Positions 43,264 through 53,486 of a stretch of DNA of 64,000 nt are shown piece after piece. Position numbers and translations under genes: made by a program. The stretch's first letter is position 1. Each line of letters opens with the position of its first letter. The notes under the pieces are model-generated. The model was given only the letters and a program-made list of their open reading frames with translations, did not search any database and was not told where the DNA came from. This DNA is from Fodinibius sp964490705 (GTDB taxonomy: Bacteria > Bacteroidota > Rhodothermia > Balneolales > Balneolaceae): assembly GCA_964490705.1 (NCBI GenBank), contig CAZBCG010000003.1, positions 1 through 64,000 on the forward strand, given 5' to 3'.

Positions 43264-43338
43264 AGTAAAATTGATCAGTTTAGACAGGCGATAGAAGTCT
43301 AATTTTAGCAGCTAAAATATAAATCAAATTGGGGGTTT

Positions 43339-46300
43339 ATGAGTTCACATCTACAAATTAAAAGTGTGTTGTTGATAGCATTGTTTATCATTTGTTATTC
43401 GGTTGATGCTATCGGTCAACATACGGTATCGGGTACAGTAATTGATGCTAGTACTTCGGAGACTCTTCCCGCAGTCAATATCTTGGTGAAGGGAACAACT
43501 CGGGGTACATCAACAGATGCAGAAGGTGGGTATGAGGTGAATGCAACTTCGCCTAACGACACCTTGGTTTTTTCTTATGTCGGATATCAAAACAGGGAAG
43601 TACCGATTGACGGAAGAAATCAGATTGATGTTTCTTTGCAGCTACAAGCATTGGTAGGAGAGGATCTCGTTGTTGTGGGATATGGTACACAGCAGCGCCA
43701 GGATGTAACGGGATCAATTTCTTCGGTGAGTGCTGAAGAGATGCAGAAATTTTCAAGCAATGATCCGTCTGAACTATTGCAGGGTCGCGTGGCCGGTGTG
43801 CAGGTGCGAAGCAACGGTGAGCCGGGTGCGGTACCGGATGTTCAGATTCGCGGTATCGGCACGTTCGGTGACAGTCAGCCGTTGTATGTGATTGATGGTA
43901 CGCCGGTTGGAACGAGCGTCCGTGATTTTAATCCCAATGATATTGAATCGGTCGAAGTGCTTAAAGATGCTTCTGCAGCAGCTATTTATGGATCTCGGGC
44001 CGCAAACGGGGTTGTCCTTATTACTACCAAACAAGGATCAAAAAATACGCCGCTACGCATTGAATACAGCGGGTATGTAGGTATCGATGAAGTCTGGCAG
44101 CGCATTCCGGTGACGGGACGTGAAAATTATCAGATGCTAAACAACGAAGGCCAGCATAATGCCGGGCAGCCGTTAGCAGAGGGCAATGATCCGGATTCGC
44201 CAAATTATATTGATGATGTTAATACGGATTGGCAGGATGAAGGGTTGAAGACCGGAAGGCGAATGAATCATAACCTGAACTTTTCGGGCGGTGGTGAATA
44301 TACCACTTTCAACATTTCGCTGGATTACTTAAATGACAAAGGAACGCTGGTTGGTCACGGACCCGATTATAAGCGATATTCAGCGCGAATTAATACGGTT
44401 TCCCAAAAAGGGATCTTTGAGTTTGGCCAGACTCTCTACTACACCCATTCTGATGAAAAAGCCCTGAATTATGAGACCAATGTATTAACGGGTGGGCGTC
44501 CGCCAATGATTGTTGATTTGGTGACGGCCATTCCAACGCTCGAAGTCTATGATGATTCAAATATTGGTGGTTGTGCCGGAACGGATGCCGCCATTCATGC
44601 TGCAATTGTTTTGAATGTTCCTTGTATTAATCAGCTGTTGGAAGGAGAAACGGCGGTTGACCGAACATTTGGAACGGCTTATGCTCAGGCTGATTTTATT
44701 GATGATGACAAGCAAAGCCTGAGATATAAGGTCAATGTGAGTTATGATCGTACCAATGTTCGCAATACATACTTTGTGCCTGAGTTTGAGATGGGATTCT
44801 TTTTCAATAATACCAGTGCACAGTATGATGACGGACAGAATATTTTTACTACAGCCGTTGTCGAAAACACGCTGACATATGAGCGAGAGTTCGGAGGTCG
44901 GCATGATCTTACACTGCTGGCCGGTCAAACGTTCCAAAAAGGATCATCATCGTTTAGGAATGGTTTTACTGAGCAATTATCAAATCCCTATTTCCCTGTG
45001 TTGGATAACGGATCAAATAAAACGGCATCGGGTGAAGAGTTTGAAAATGCGCTCACCTCGTATTTTAGCCGGTTGAACTATAATTTTGATGATCGCTATT
45101 TATTGACGGCTACCTTTCGCCGAGACGGTTCTTCACGCTTTGCACCCTCAAATCGGTATGGGAACTTTCCCTCTGCTTCTGTGGGATGGAACGTACATAA
45201 CGAAGAATTCATCCCGCTGCCGGACTTTATTTCGAGTCTGAAATTGCGGGCCAGCTACGGAGAGTTGGGGAACCAGAACATCGGCGATTATCTCTATACG
45301 AGTACTGTTAATCCGGGTGTAGTCTATAACTGGGATGGCAACAAAACGATTGGAGCGATCCAAACGCAGATCACATCCAGTGATATCAAGTGGGAAACAA
45401 AAACCACGAAAAATATTGGTCTGGATGCGGCATTCCTGGACAATAAATTTGAACTCTCGGCCGAATATTATTCCAGTACTACCTCTGATATTCTGGTTGG
45501 AGTTCCCATTCCACTTTCGGTAGGAGCGAATAATTCACCGACTGTTAATGCCGGTAAGCTTCGCAACTCAGGATTGGAGTTTTCTCTGACATATCGAAAG
45601 ACAGCAGGCGATTTTAATTTCAATATTACCGCCAATGCAAGCACATTGAATAATGAGGTACTTGCCTTGGGTGGTAATGATGAGCCGATTCAGGGTGTAG
45701 CTTCTCGTACGGCGGTAGGCGGAGAGATCGGTCGCCATTACGGATATGTATATGACGGTATCTTCCAGTCGCAGCAGGAGATCAATGATCATGCGTTCCA
45801 AAATGCCGGTACGGCTCCCGGGGATATTCGGTTCAAGGATCTGAATAACGATGATGTTATCAATGACCTGGATCGCACCTACCTGGGAAGTGCCATTCCA
45901 AGCATCAATTATGGATTAAACATCACCGGCAATTACAAAAACTTTGATTTTACTGTTTTTGCATCCGGCATGGGCGGATACAAAGTTCATAGCCGAATGT
46001 ATCGCATGTTGATGCTGCCCAGCGATTACCTGAACTATCATACCGATATGTTGGATCGCTGGACGCCACAAAATACCGACACTGATATTCCGAGACGCGT
46101 ATCGGGAGATCCCAATAACAACGGGCGAAATTCTGATCGTCCCGGATGGTTGCAAGATGGTACGCACTTGCGCATTAATACGGTATCGCTGGGATACAGC
46201 CTGCCGCAAAAGGTGTTGGATTATTTTGGAGCACAATCAACACGTATCTATGTAAAAGTACAGAATCTATACACATTCCAGGCTTATAAAGGATTCAACC

Positions 46301-46395
46301 CTGACTTCTCCTCTGGAGTGTTTGAGCCCGGTTTCAATAACGGGTCATATCCTAAACCGCGATCCTATATGATAGGGCTCGATATAGCCTTATAA
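43339..46395 (+). CDS. SusC/RagA-family TonB-dependent outer-membrane transporter
   Basis: The 1018-residue protein has a signal peptide, a carboxypeptidase-regulatory-like domain (VSGTVIDASTSETLPAVNILVKG, about 28-105), the SusC signature VVGYGTQ, and a plug (RVAGVQVRS, YVIDG, VEVLKDASAAAIYGSRAANGVVLITT). A beta-barrel runs to a C-terminal aromatic-rich strand (SYMIGLDIAL). It imports oligosaccharides across the outer membrane using TonB energy. The downstream arabinan-degrading enzymes suggest arabino-oligosaccharides. It starts the operon and has two palindromes upstream. susD follows after 51 bases. Confidence 0.95.
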   Translation: MSSHLQIKSVLLIALFIICYSVDAIGQHTVSGTVIDASTSETLPAVNILVKGTTRGTSTDAEGGYEVNATSPNDTLVFSYVGYQNREVPIDGRNQIDVSLQLQALVGEDLVVVGYGTQQRQDVTGSISSVSAEEMQKFSSNDPSELLQGRVAGVQVRSNGEPGAVPDVQIRGIGTFGDSQPLYVIDGTPVGTSVRDFNPNDIESVEVLKDASAAAIYGSRAANGVVLITTKQGSKNTPLRIEYSGYVGIDEVWQRIPVTGRENYQMLNNEGQHNAGQPLAEGNDPDSPNYIDDVNTDWQDEGLKTGRRMNHNLNFSGGGEYTTFNISLDYLNDKGTLVGHGPDYKRYSARINTVSQKGIFEFGQTLYYTHSDEKALNYETNVLTGGRPPMIVDLVTAIPTLEVYDDSNIGGCAGTDAAIHAAIVLNVPCINQLLEGETAVDRTFGTAYAQADFIDDDKQSLRYKVNVSYDRTNVRNTYFVPEFEMGFFFNNTSAQYDDGQNIFTTAVVENTLTYEREFGGRHDLTLLAGQTFQKGSSSFRNGFTEQLSNPYFPVLDNGSNKTASGEEFENALTSYFSRLNYNFDDRYLLTATFRRDGSSRFAPSNRYGNFPSASVGWNVHNEEFIPLPDFISSLKLRASYGELGNQNIGDYLYTSTVNPGVVYNWDGNKTIGAIQTQITSSDIKWETKTTKNIGLDAAFLDNKFELSAEYYSSTTSDILVGVPIPLSVGANNSPTVNAGKLRNSGLEFSLTYRKTAGDFNFNITANASTLNNEVLALGGNDEPIQGVASRTAVGGEIGRHYGYVYDGIFQSQQEINDHAFQNAGTAPGDIRFKDLNNDDVINDLDRTYLGSAIPSINYGLNITGNYKNFDFTVFASGMGGYKVHSRMYRMLMLPSDYLNYHTDMLDRWTPQNTDTDIPRRVSGDPNNNGRNSDRPGWLQDGTHLRINTVSLGYSLPQKVLDYFGAQSTRIYVKVQNLYTFQAYKGFNPDFSSGVFEPGFNNGSYPKPRSYMIGLDIAL

Positions 46396-46446
46396 CACAA
46401 ATTCGATCATGATTGATAGGCTAACAAAAAATTAAATATCAAGACC

Positions 46447-48012
46447 ATGAAGAAACTAATTTTTATTCTAGCATTGTTGATGTTCCTTGGTTGTGATGAT
46501 CAGTTGGATCTCACAAATCCCAATGAACAAACGAGTAGTACATTTTGGCAAACAGAGGCGGATGTCATTCGAGCCAGCGCTGCAATGTACAACGCGCTGC
46601 TTATGGATGGGGCATATATGCGAATGATTCCCGCACTTACCGACGGACGAAGCGACGGCTTTCGGGCCGATACGCCCTGGCCGGACCTCTGGCAAACGGC
46701 CGCATTTAACGTACCTGCTACATCAGGTCCTGTTGAATGGGTATGGAGAGAACACTATGTAATAGTATATAGAGCGAACCAGATACTCGAGTATGTCCCA
46801 GATATGGACATTGATCAGGGACTAAAAGATCGTGTTATCGGGCAAGCTCATTTCTTACGCGGTCTGGCATACTTTAATTTGGCCAATAATTTTAAACAGG
46901 TGCCTATTTCTGATGCACTCCCCAGTCCGGAAGAATACAACGAGCCAACCGCATCAGAAGAGGAGTTGTGGCAACAGATTATTGACGATTTTTCTACCGC
47001 AAAAGGACTATTGCCGGTCAGCTATGACAATGTAGATGGGCCCGACCAGGGACAGACCGGCCGCGCAACACGCGGTGCCGCAACGGGAATGCTCGGCAAA
47101 GCATATTTATACGACGAGCAGTGGCAAAATGCGGCCGATGAGTTTGAGTTGCTGATCCCCGGAGCCGGAGACAGCAGTCCCATGGAGATCTATAGTTTAG
47201 TTGACAATTTCCGCCACAACTTTAATGTGGCGAATGAAAATAACTCCGAATCGTTGTTTGAGGTACAGTTTGCAAGTCCGGGACAAGTAGGCGGTTCTAT
47301 TATGAACTACTGCTGTGAGCCCAATGCAAACTGGATGCAGGTTTCGTCTCAGGCGTACACCTATGCTGCACTCGGCTATGGATACTCTGACTTCTTGCCT
47401 TCGCAATGGCTGTATGATGAGTTCAATCAAGAGCAGACCGTAAATGGTAATAAAGATCCCAGGCTGTTAGCTACTATTGTGTCGTACGAGCCCGGCGAAA
47501 ATTCTACAACGGTATATGGCGATCCGTGGCCATATCCGCAGGATGCGATATATCCGCGAAAATATACCAACGAGGGATTGCCCAATCCTGAGCTCCGAGA
47601 GCAGTCCGGCATCAACTATCGCGTACTCCGCTATGCCGATGTTCTGATGATGTATGCCGAAGCAAATAATGAGCTCGACAACCGGGGTGTTGCTGCACAA
47701 TATATCCAACAGGTACGCGATCGGGCGAACTTGCCGGATCGTACAGCCGAATTTGCTGGCTATACCCAGCAGGAAATGCGCGATCAAATTGCCCACGAGC
47801 GGGCGCTGGAATTTGCTATTGAGGCTCAGCGTATCCACGATATGATTCGCTGGGGATGGTTTGATGAGAGCAGCCCGCGATACAAAGTTCCGGAGCTGCG
47901 TCAACGTGATTCTGAGTTTGATTCTTGGGCTCCCGGCGATGAATATTTACCGATTCCGCAGCGAGAACTGGATGTAAATCCGAATCTGGATCCCAATCCA
48001 GCGAATAACTAA
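46447..48012 (+). CDS. SusD/RagB-family nutrient-binding lipoprotein
   Basis: The 521-residue lipoprotein has its lipobox Cys at 16 (LLMFLGC), the SusD N-terminal block TSSTFWQTEADVIRASAAMYN, TPR-like helices (AHFLRGLAYFNLANNF), and the C-terminal RagB block LRYADVLMMYAEANNEL and HERALEFAIEAQRIHDMIRWG. It should cap the SusC barrel at the cell surface and bind the glycan. A strong terminator after its stop may make susCD transcripts more abundant than the enzyme genes. Confidence 0.95.
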   Translation: MKKLIFILALLMFLGCDDQLDLTNPNEQTSSTFWQTEADVIRASAAMYNALLMDGAYMRMIPALTDGRSDGFRADTPWPDLWQTAAFNVPATSGPVEWVWREHYVIVYRANQILEYVPDMDIDQGLKDRVIGQAHFLRGLAYFNLANNFKQVPISDALPSPEEYNEPTASEEELWQQIIDDFSTAKGLLPVSYDNVDGPDQGQTGRATRGAATGMLGKAYLYDEQWQNAADEFELLIPGAGDSSPMEIYSLVDNFRHNFNVANENNSESLFEVQFASPGQVGGSIMNYCCEPNANWMQVSSQAYTYAALGYGYSDFLPSQWLYDEFNQEQTVNGNKDPRLLATIVSYEPGENSTTVYGDPWPYPQDAIYPRKYTNEGLPNPELREQSGINYRVLRYADVLMMYAEANNELDNRGVAAQYIQQVRDRANLPDRTAEFAGYTQQEMRDQIAHERALEFAIEAQRIHDMIRWGWFDESSPRYKVPELRQRDSEFDSWAPGDEYLPIPQRELDVNPNLDPNPANN

Positions 48013-48027
48013 CATAGGTAACCATCG

Positions 48028-48060
48028 ATCCCACCGGGTTTTAGCCGGTGGGATTCTTTC
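48028..48060 (+). terminator. Intrinsic terminator after susD
   Basis: ATCCCACCGG (48028-48037) and CCGGTGGGAT (48045-48054) form a perfect 10-bp stem with a seven-base loop. TCTTTCTTG follows. Confidence 0.82.
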
Positions 48061-48223
48061 TTGTAAATATTGACTGTGGGGAAAAGCTATTAATTGCGGC
48101 TGTTGATAGGGAATATTAGCAGGGCAATTGACCAACGCTTAAATATTCACCATTCATTGTTAAATTACTGCAGCCCCTTGGGTCATCCGGCAAGCAAGTT
48201 TCTATTATTATCTGAGTATACAA

Positions 48224-50164
48224 ATGATGAACCGATTAACTGAGATACCAAAGCAGGGATTGCCTATTGTGCTGGTCATAATACTACTGACCAGTATCGG
48301 AATCGAATCTTCGCAAGCACAAGAGAATCAAGATCCGCTAACGCTTGATCTATTTGCTCTGAATGATGTTCAGCTGCTTGACAGCCCGTTCCGCAAAGCG
48401 ATGAATCTTGATGGCAAATATCTGCTCAAACTAGAAGCCGATCGATTGCTGGCACCCTATCTCAACGAAGCCGGTTTGGATCCCAAAGCGGAAAATTACG
48501 GGGGATGGGAATCGCAGGGAGAGCTCGGTGATGGCCTTGACGGCCACTCGCTGGGACATTATCTGTCAGCGCTTGCCATGATTTATGCATCTACCGGGCG
48601 CGATGTTTTTGCTGAACGAATGAACTACGTGGTTGATGAACTGCAGCGAGCTCAACAAGCAAACGGCAATGGATATGTCGGCGGTGTACCAAATGGAGAA
48701 CAAATCCTAAACGAGGTAAAATCAGGAAGAATTAATGCCGAACCCTTTAGCCTTAATGGCAGCTGGGTGCCTTGGTATAACCTGCATAAGTTGTTTGCGG
48801 GTCTGCGTGATGCCTACCGCCACGGCGGCAACGAAAAAGCATTAAATGTACTGGTGAAACTGGCCGACTGGACGGTGGATTTTGCTTCTCATCTGTCTGA
48901 AGAACAGTTCCAGGAGATGTTAAAAACAGAGCACGGTGGTATGAAAGAGGTGATGGCCGACCTGTATGAGATTACCCAAAATAAGGATTATCTAAAATTA
49001 TCTAATCGATTTACCCATCATGATATTCTGAATCCATTAATTAATAATAACGATAAGCTTGAGGGACTGCATTCAAACACACAGATCCCAAAAATTATTG
49101 GAGCGGCTCGTCATTATGAGGTTAGCGGCGACGCCAAAATGAAAGAAGCAGTTTCCTATTTTTGGAATATGGTAGTGAATCATCGAATGTATGTAAATGG
49201 GGGGAATAGCGATCACGAACATTTTGGTCCGCGTGGTAATTTATCGAAGCGGCTTAGCCGGTGGAGCTCGGAAAGTTGCAATACCTACAACATGTTAAAG
49301 CTCACCCGACATCTTTCGCAATGGGAGGCCAAGCCGGCTTACGCCGATTATTACGAGCGAGCCCTGTACAATCATATTTTAGCTTCACAGGATCCACAGA
49401 CGGGTATGTTTGCCTATTATATGTCGATGGAGTCGGGCACGTTTAAAACATTTAGTAAGCCCTTTCATTCGTTTTGGTGCTGCGTAGGCAGTGGCATGGA
49501 AAATCATACCAAATACGGGCGATTTATTTATCTCCACTCTGCAGATGAGCTGTATGTAAATCTGTTTATTCCCTCTGAGCTTTCCTGGAAAGAGCGGGAT
49601 ATTACGCTAAAACAAGAGACGGCTTTTCCCAATTCAGAGCAGAGCACATTCACGCTGCAAACGGATAGTCCCCAAGAATTTTCAATCAAGATGCGTCGCC
49701 CGTATTGGGCAGGAGAGGGGTATAGCATCAGCATTAATGGCGAAACGATAAATATCGACAAGCATCCCAGCAGTTACATCACGTTGGACAGGATGTGGAA
49801 AAACGGCGACACCATCACCATTGAACTACCGATGGAGACCCGCGTTGAACGGATGCCGGATAATGACCAGAAGCTTGCGTTTATGCACGGACCTATTTTG
49901 CTGGCAGGAATTGTGGGACAGAATGTGCCGATTCCGGGTCAATATGCAACTGACCAGTACGACTTTTTTGAGCTGCCCTCGGTTGATGTACCTGCATTGA
50001 ATCCCCAAACCGGCAATATTGATGAGTGGGTTACTCCCAAAGGAAATTTAGAATTTGAGTTAACAGGAGTTGGAGAGGCCAGCGGTATTACATTGGCTCC
50101 TTATTATAACGTCAATCACGATTATTACACCATTTATTGGGATGTGGATAAAAGCAGTAAATAG
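48224..50164 (+). CDS. GH127-type beta-L-arabinofuranosidase (DUF1680), secreted
   Basis: The 646-residue protein has a signal peptide ending near SSQAQ and an (alpha/alpha)6 barrel. It aligns with HypBA1-type GH127 residues: E350 and C352 (SSESCNTYNM), then C419 and C420 (FWCCVGSG). In the family these bind zinc and include the Cys nucleophile. It removes beta-linked L-arabinofuranose, as in hydroxyproline-linked arabinosides or arabinan decorations. GH146 is the nearest alternative. It starts a new unit after the susD terminator. Confidence 0.88.
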   Translation: MMNRLTEIPKQGLPIVLVIILLTSIGIESSQAQENQDPLTLDLFALNDVQLLDSPFRKAMNLDGKYLLKLEADRLLAPYLNEAGLDPKAENYGGWESQGELGDGLDGHSLGHYLSALAMIYASTGRDVFAERMNYVVDELQRAQQANGNGYVGGVPNGEQILNEVKSGRINAEPFSLNGSWVPWYNLHKLFAGLRDAYRHGGNEKALNVLVKLADWTVDFASHLSEEQFQEMLKTEHGGMKEVMADLYEITQNKDYLKLSNRFTHHDILNPLINNNDKLEGLHSNTQIPKIIGAARHYEVSGDAKMKEAVSYFWNMVVNHRMYVNGGNSDHEHFGPRGNLSKRLSRWSSESCNTYNMLKLTRHLSQWEAKPAYADYYERALYNHILASQDPQTGMFAYYMSMESGTFKTFSKPFHSFWCCVGSGMENHTKYGRFIYLHSADELYVNLFIPSELSWKERDITLKQETAFPNSEQSTFTLQTDSPQEFSIKMRRPYWAGEGYSISINGETINIDKHPSSYITLDRMWKNGDTITIELPMETRVERMPDNDQKLAFMHGPILLAGIVGQNVPIPGQYATDQYDFFELPSVDVPALNPQTGNIDEWVTPKGNLEFELTGVGEASGITLAPYYNVNHDYYTIYWDVDKSSK

Positions 50165-50215
50165 CAGCAGGTACATCCCCATAAAATAATATAAACACCA
50201 GACTACCGATTAGTT

Positions 50216-51814
50216 ATGAAGAATCTAACCAAGATAATATTCGCAGTGTGCGGCTTGTGTTTATCTCTGATGATTGTTTTGCCGGCAAATGCACAAAATG
50301 CCCGCATAAAAATTGATGTTGATCGCACTATTGGCGAAGTGGATTCGCTGATTTACGGCAACTTTTTGGAGCACCTGGGACGTGCGGTGTATGGCGGTGC
50401 CTATGATCCGGACTCCCCGCATGCCGATGAAGATGGGTTTCGGAAAGATGTAATTCAGGCGGCGCGTGATTTAAATGTGAGTTTACTGCGCTATCCGGGG
50501 GGGAATTTTGTTTCTAACTATCACTGGCAAGACGGGGTGGGTGAAGAACGCGTTCCGCGCATGGAGCTGGCGTGGAATCGCCTGGAAACAAACGAGTTTG
50601 GAACAAACGAGTTTATGAAGTTTAACAATAAGATCGGCTCGGAACCTTATTTTGCCGTGAATATGGGCACCGGCACCATGACGGAAGCGCAGCGCTGGGT
50701 CGAATATACCAATGTTGAGTCGGGTCCGTACTATGCAGAACTGCGTAAAGAGCACGGCTACGAAGAACCCTGGAATATCAAGTATTGGAGTCTGGGGAAT
50801 GAGATGGACGGCTTTTGGCAGATCGGTCATCTCAATGCCACGGATTATGCCAAAAAGGCTCGTGAAACGGCCAAAGTAATGCGTCTGACCGATCCCAGCA
50901 TTTCGCTTATTGCGGCCGGTGCGTCAAACTTTCGTCCGGATGCCAACCCCATGCACTGGAATCGGGTGGTACTCAATGAACTAAAAGATGTGGTAGATTA
51001 CCTGGCGCTGCATATCTATGTGGGTAATCCCGATGACAACTATTACAACTTTATGTCCACACCCATGGTGCTCGAAGAGCGTACGAAAATTGTGGAGGGC
51101 TTAATTCGCGAAGTGATGAGTAGGGCAGATCGCGGCGATCGTCCGGACATCAAAATTGCATGGGATGAATGGAATGTATGGTATCGCGCGCGCGCCGGTG
51201 AATCGATGAGTGGTGAGCGCGCCCTTGAAGAGCATTATAATTTGGAAGATGCACTGGTAGTAGCAGGATTTCTCAACGTCTTTGTCCGCAATGCCGATAT
51301 TGTAAAAATGGCCAATATGGCGCAGTTGGTGAATGTGATTGCACCCATCTTTACCAAGGAAGATGATATGTATAAGCAGACGATCTATTACGCGCTGCAG
51401 CTGTTTTCGGAGCATACCTACGGCACCTCGCTGGATGTGTATGTGGATTCCGATACTTATGATACCGACGAGTTTTTTGTTGGATTAGGAGAATCACAAA
51501 CTCAGCAAAGTGATGTACCGTACCTGGATGTATCGGCAACTCATAAAGAAGATGGAGAAGTCATCATCAATGTTGTGAATCGTCATAAGGATGAAGCCAT
51601 TACGGCGGATATTATTTCTCAAAAAGGGATCTTTGACGGTGAATTTGAAGTGTATGAAGTAAATGGTCCCGACATTAAGGCCACCAACGATTTTGATAAA
51701 ACCGAAGTGCAGACGGAACAGAAGTCATCTATTCAAGCGAATGGTTCGAATATGACTTATACGTTCCCGACACATTCTTATACATTGATAAAAGGCAAAA
51801 TTGACACAGAATAG
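50216..51814 (+). CDS. GH51 alpha-L-arabinofuranosidase (first), secreted
   Basis: The 532-residue protein has a signal peptide (IIFAVCGLCLSLMIVLPANAQ), then a TIM barrel with LRYPGGNFVSNYHW. The acid/base is Glu196 (SLGNEMDG) and the nucleophile Glu318 (IAWDEWNVWY). A C-terminal beta domain completes the GH51 layout. It is a retaining enzyme releasing terminal alpha-L-arabinofuranose from arabino-oligosaccharides, probably in the periplasm. It follows GH127 by 51 bases. A second, clearly different GH51 lies at 56639. Confidence 0.92.
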   Translation: MKNLTKIIFAVCGLCLSLMIVLPANAQNARIKIDVDRTIGEVDSLIYGNFLEHLGRAVYGGAYDPDSPHADEDGFRKDVIQAARDLNVSLLRYPGGNFVSNYHWQDGVGEERVPRMELAWNRLETNEFGTNEFMKFNNKIGSEPYFAVNMGTGTMTEAQRWVEYTNVESGPYYAELRKEHGYEEPWNIKYWSLGNEMDGFWQIGHLNATDYAKKARETAKVMRLTDPSISLIAAGASNFRPDANPMHWNRVVLNELKDVVDYLALHIYVGNPDDNYYNFMSTPMVLEERTKIVEGLIREVMSRADRGDRPDIKIAWDEWNVWYRARAGESMSGERALEEHYNLEDALVVAGFLNVFVRNADIVKMANMAQLVNVIAPIFTKEDDMYKQTIYYALQLFSEHTYGTSLDVYVDSDTYDTDEFFVGLGESQTQQSDVPYLDVSATHKEDGEVIINVVNRHKDEAITADIISQKGIFDGEFEVYEVNGPDIKATNDFDKTEVQTEQKSSIQANGSNMTYTFPTHSYTLIKGKIDTE

Positions 51815-51878
51815 ATTGAACTGTCGGTTGGCATAAATCATCGCGAATCTGGAATTGACATGTTCAAAAAATGAGATT

Positions 51879-53483
51879 ATGAAGGTATTAAAAATCATCC
51901 TTATCGGTTGTTGTACCTTTGCCCTTATCACCGCATGCGGTGATAATTCTACCAGTGTGGGTGATAAAGATGAGGAGGATGATTCCGAAGAGCCCACGGA
52001 AACCTTCGACGGGCCAACCTATTCGGATGACTATACCCCGAGGTCTGCATGGGCTGATCGTTCGGAGTGGAACCTGGCAAATGTGCATGATCCCACGGTA
52101 GTAAAAGACGGTGAGTACTATTATATGTATCAGACAAATGCCTCATATGGAAATGTGCACCAGGGGCACGGATATTATCCGTATCGTCGTTCCAAAGACC
52201 TGGTTAATTGGGATTTTCAGGGAACTGCCTTTTCCGAAGTGCCGAGTTGGGTTAAAGATTCATTAAATAACATAAGAGCCAATATGGATCCGCCGCTGGA
52301 TCCGATCGAAAACCCCAATTACGGGTTTTGGGCTCCACACATCACAAAAGTAGGAGATACCTACCGGCTGTACTATAGCGTAATTATTGATAACCCGATT
52401 GTCGGATCAAATCCCAACACCGCGTGGACCGAGCGCGCATTTATTGGGTTGGCCGAAACAAACGACTTGGCATCCAATGAATGGGAAGACAAAGGCATGG
52501 TGGTAAGTTCAATAGCTGACGGAGAAGAAACGTATCACCGTGACGGCGGTGACGATTGGAGTGCCTACTTTAAGTTCAATGCTATCGATCCGTCGTATGT
52601 AACGACGCCCGGAGGGGAGCATTGGTTGTTTTATGGATCATGGCATTCCGGGTTGGCCGCCGTGCAGCTCGACCCCGAAACAGGTAAGCCGGTTGAATTT
52701 AATGAGGTGGCAGATTATGGCGTACGCATTGCTGGTCGCGGTAATGTGAATTCCAACAGATGGCAAGCCTTGGAAGCGCCCGAAATTATCTACAATGAGG
52801 AAACTGGTTATTACTACTTGTTTGTAGCGTATGATGAATTATCCGTGGCCTATAATACCCGCGTTGCCCGTTCTCAAAATATCACAGGTCCATATCGTGG
52901 TATCGATGGAGGCAATGTAACCGATGGCGTCGAGGCATGGCCGATGATAACGCATCCATATAAATTTTCGAACCACTATGGCTGGGTAGGTATTTCGCAT
53001 CCCTCTATTTTTCAAGATCCGGATAGCGGCAAATGGTTTTATTCTTCACAAGGGCGTTTGCCACCTGATGTGGGAGGAATTAATGCGTCGAATGCCGTGA
53101 TGATGGGGCATGTTCGCGAAATATACTGGACTGATGATGGATGGCCGGTTGTTGCTCCGGAACGCTATGCCGCTGTTCCCGATAGTTCTATTACGAAAGA
53201 TGATATTGTAGGCACGTGGGAAGAAATCACGCTGGAATACCAGTACCAGACGATGCAAACATCCTATAATGTGCAGTTTAATGAAGACAACACCCTCGGT
53301 GGGACATTAGATGGGAGCTGGTCGTTTGATGAATCCTCGAATACGCTCACGGTTAATGGCAGAGATTATATCATAGATTCAGCATGGGATTGGGAGGCAT
53401 CACCACGTGTGACAACCATAACTTATGCGGGATTGACAGCATCCGGACGAACGGTCTGGGGCAAGAAAATATCAGATAACTAA
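51879..53483 (+). CDS. GH43 endo-alpha-1,5-L-arabinanase, lipoprotein
   Basis: The 534-residue lipoprotein (lipobox ALITAC, Cys20) has a five-bladed propeller GH43 domain: catalytic-base Asp in VHDPTVVKDGEYYYMYQT, pKa-modulator region GFWAPHITKVGDTYRLYYS, and acid Glu in LEAPEIIYNEETGYYYLF. A lipocalin-like C-terminal domain (about 435-534, VGTWEEITLEYQ...) is typical of extracellular endo-arabinanases. It would cut the arabinan backbone at the cell surface to feed SusC/D. ATG 51879 is chosen; an upstream TTG would bury the lipoprotein signal. Confidence 0.9.
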   Translation: MKVLKIILIGCCTFALITACGDNSTSVGDKDEEDDSEEPTETFDGPTYSDDYTPRSAWADRSEWNLANVHDPTVVKDGEYYYMYQTNASYGNVHQGHGYYPYRRSKDLVNWDFQGTAFSEVPSWVKDSLNNIRANMDPPLDPIENPNYGFWAPHITKVGDTYRLYYSVIIDNPIVGSNPNTAWTERAFIGLAETNDLASNEWEDKGMVVSSIADGEETYHRDGGDDWSAYFKFNAIDPSYVTTPGGEHWLFYGSWHSGLAAVQLDPETGKPVEFNEVADYGVRIAGRGNVNSNRWQALEAPEIIYNEETGYYYLFVAYDELSVAYNTRVARSQNITGPYRGIDGGNVTDGVEAWPMITHPYKFSNHYGWVGISHPSIFQDPDSGKWFYSSQGRLPPDVGGINASNAVMMGHVREIYWTDDGWPVVAPERYAAVPDSSITKDDIVGTWEEITLEYQYQTMQTSYNVQFNEDNTLGGTLDGSWSFDESSNTLTVNGRDYIIDSAWDWEASPRVTTITYAGLTASGRTVWGKKISDN

Positions 53484-53486
53484 TAC

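Larger units (their letters stand above)
42743..43338. promoter_or_regulatory. 596-base control region upstream of susC
   Basis: No ORF of interest lies in this AT-rich stretch between two divergent genes. It contains two 7-5-7 palindromes (43105-43123 and 43245-43263) with centres 140 bases apart. The stretch after the second site includes TAATTTTA (43300-43307), one mismatch from a Bacteroidota TAnnTTTG core, about 30 bases before the susC ATG. The first 300 bases hold nothing I can name. Confidence 0.6.

Noticed and set aside
43300..43307. Bacteroidota -7 promoter core before susC
   Set aside because: TAATTTTA differs from TAnnTTTG at the last base, and the nearest upstream TTG is spaced too widely to claim a promoter as a separate feature.
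42743..43338. Riboswitch or long structured leader upstream of susC
   Set aside because: No conserved riboswitch core was recognised. The notable features are short DNA palindromes that fit operators better.
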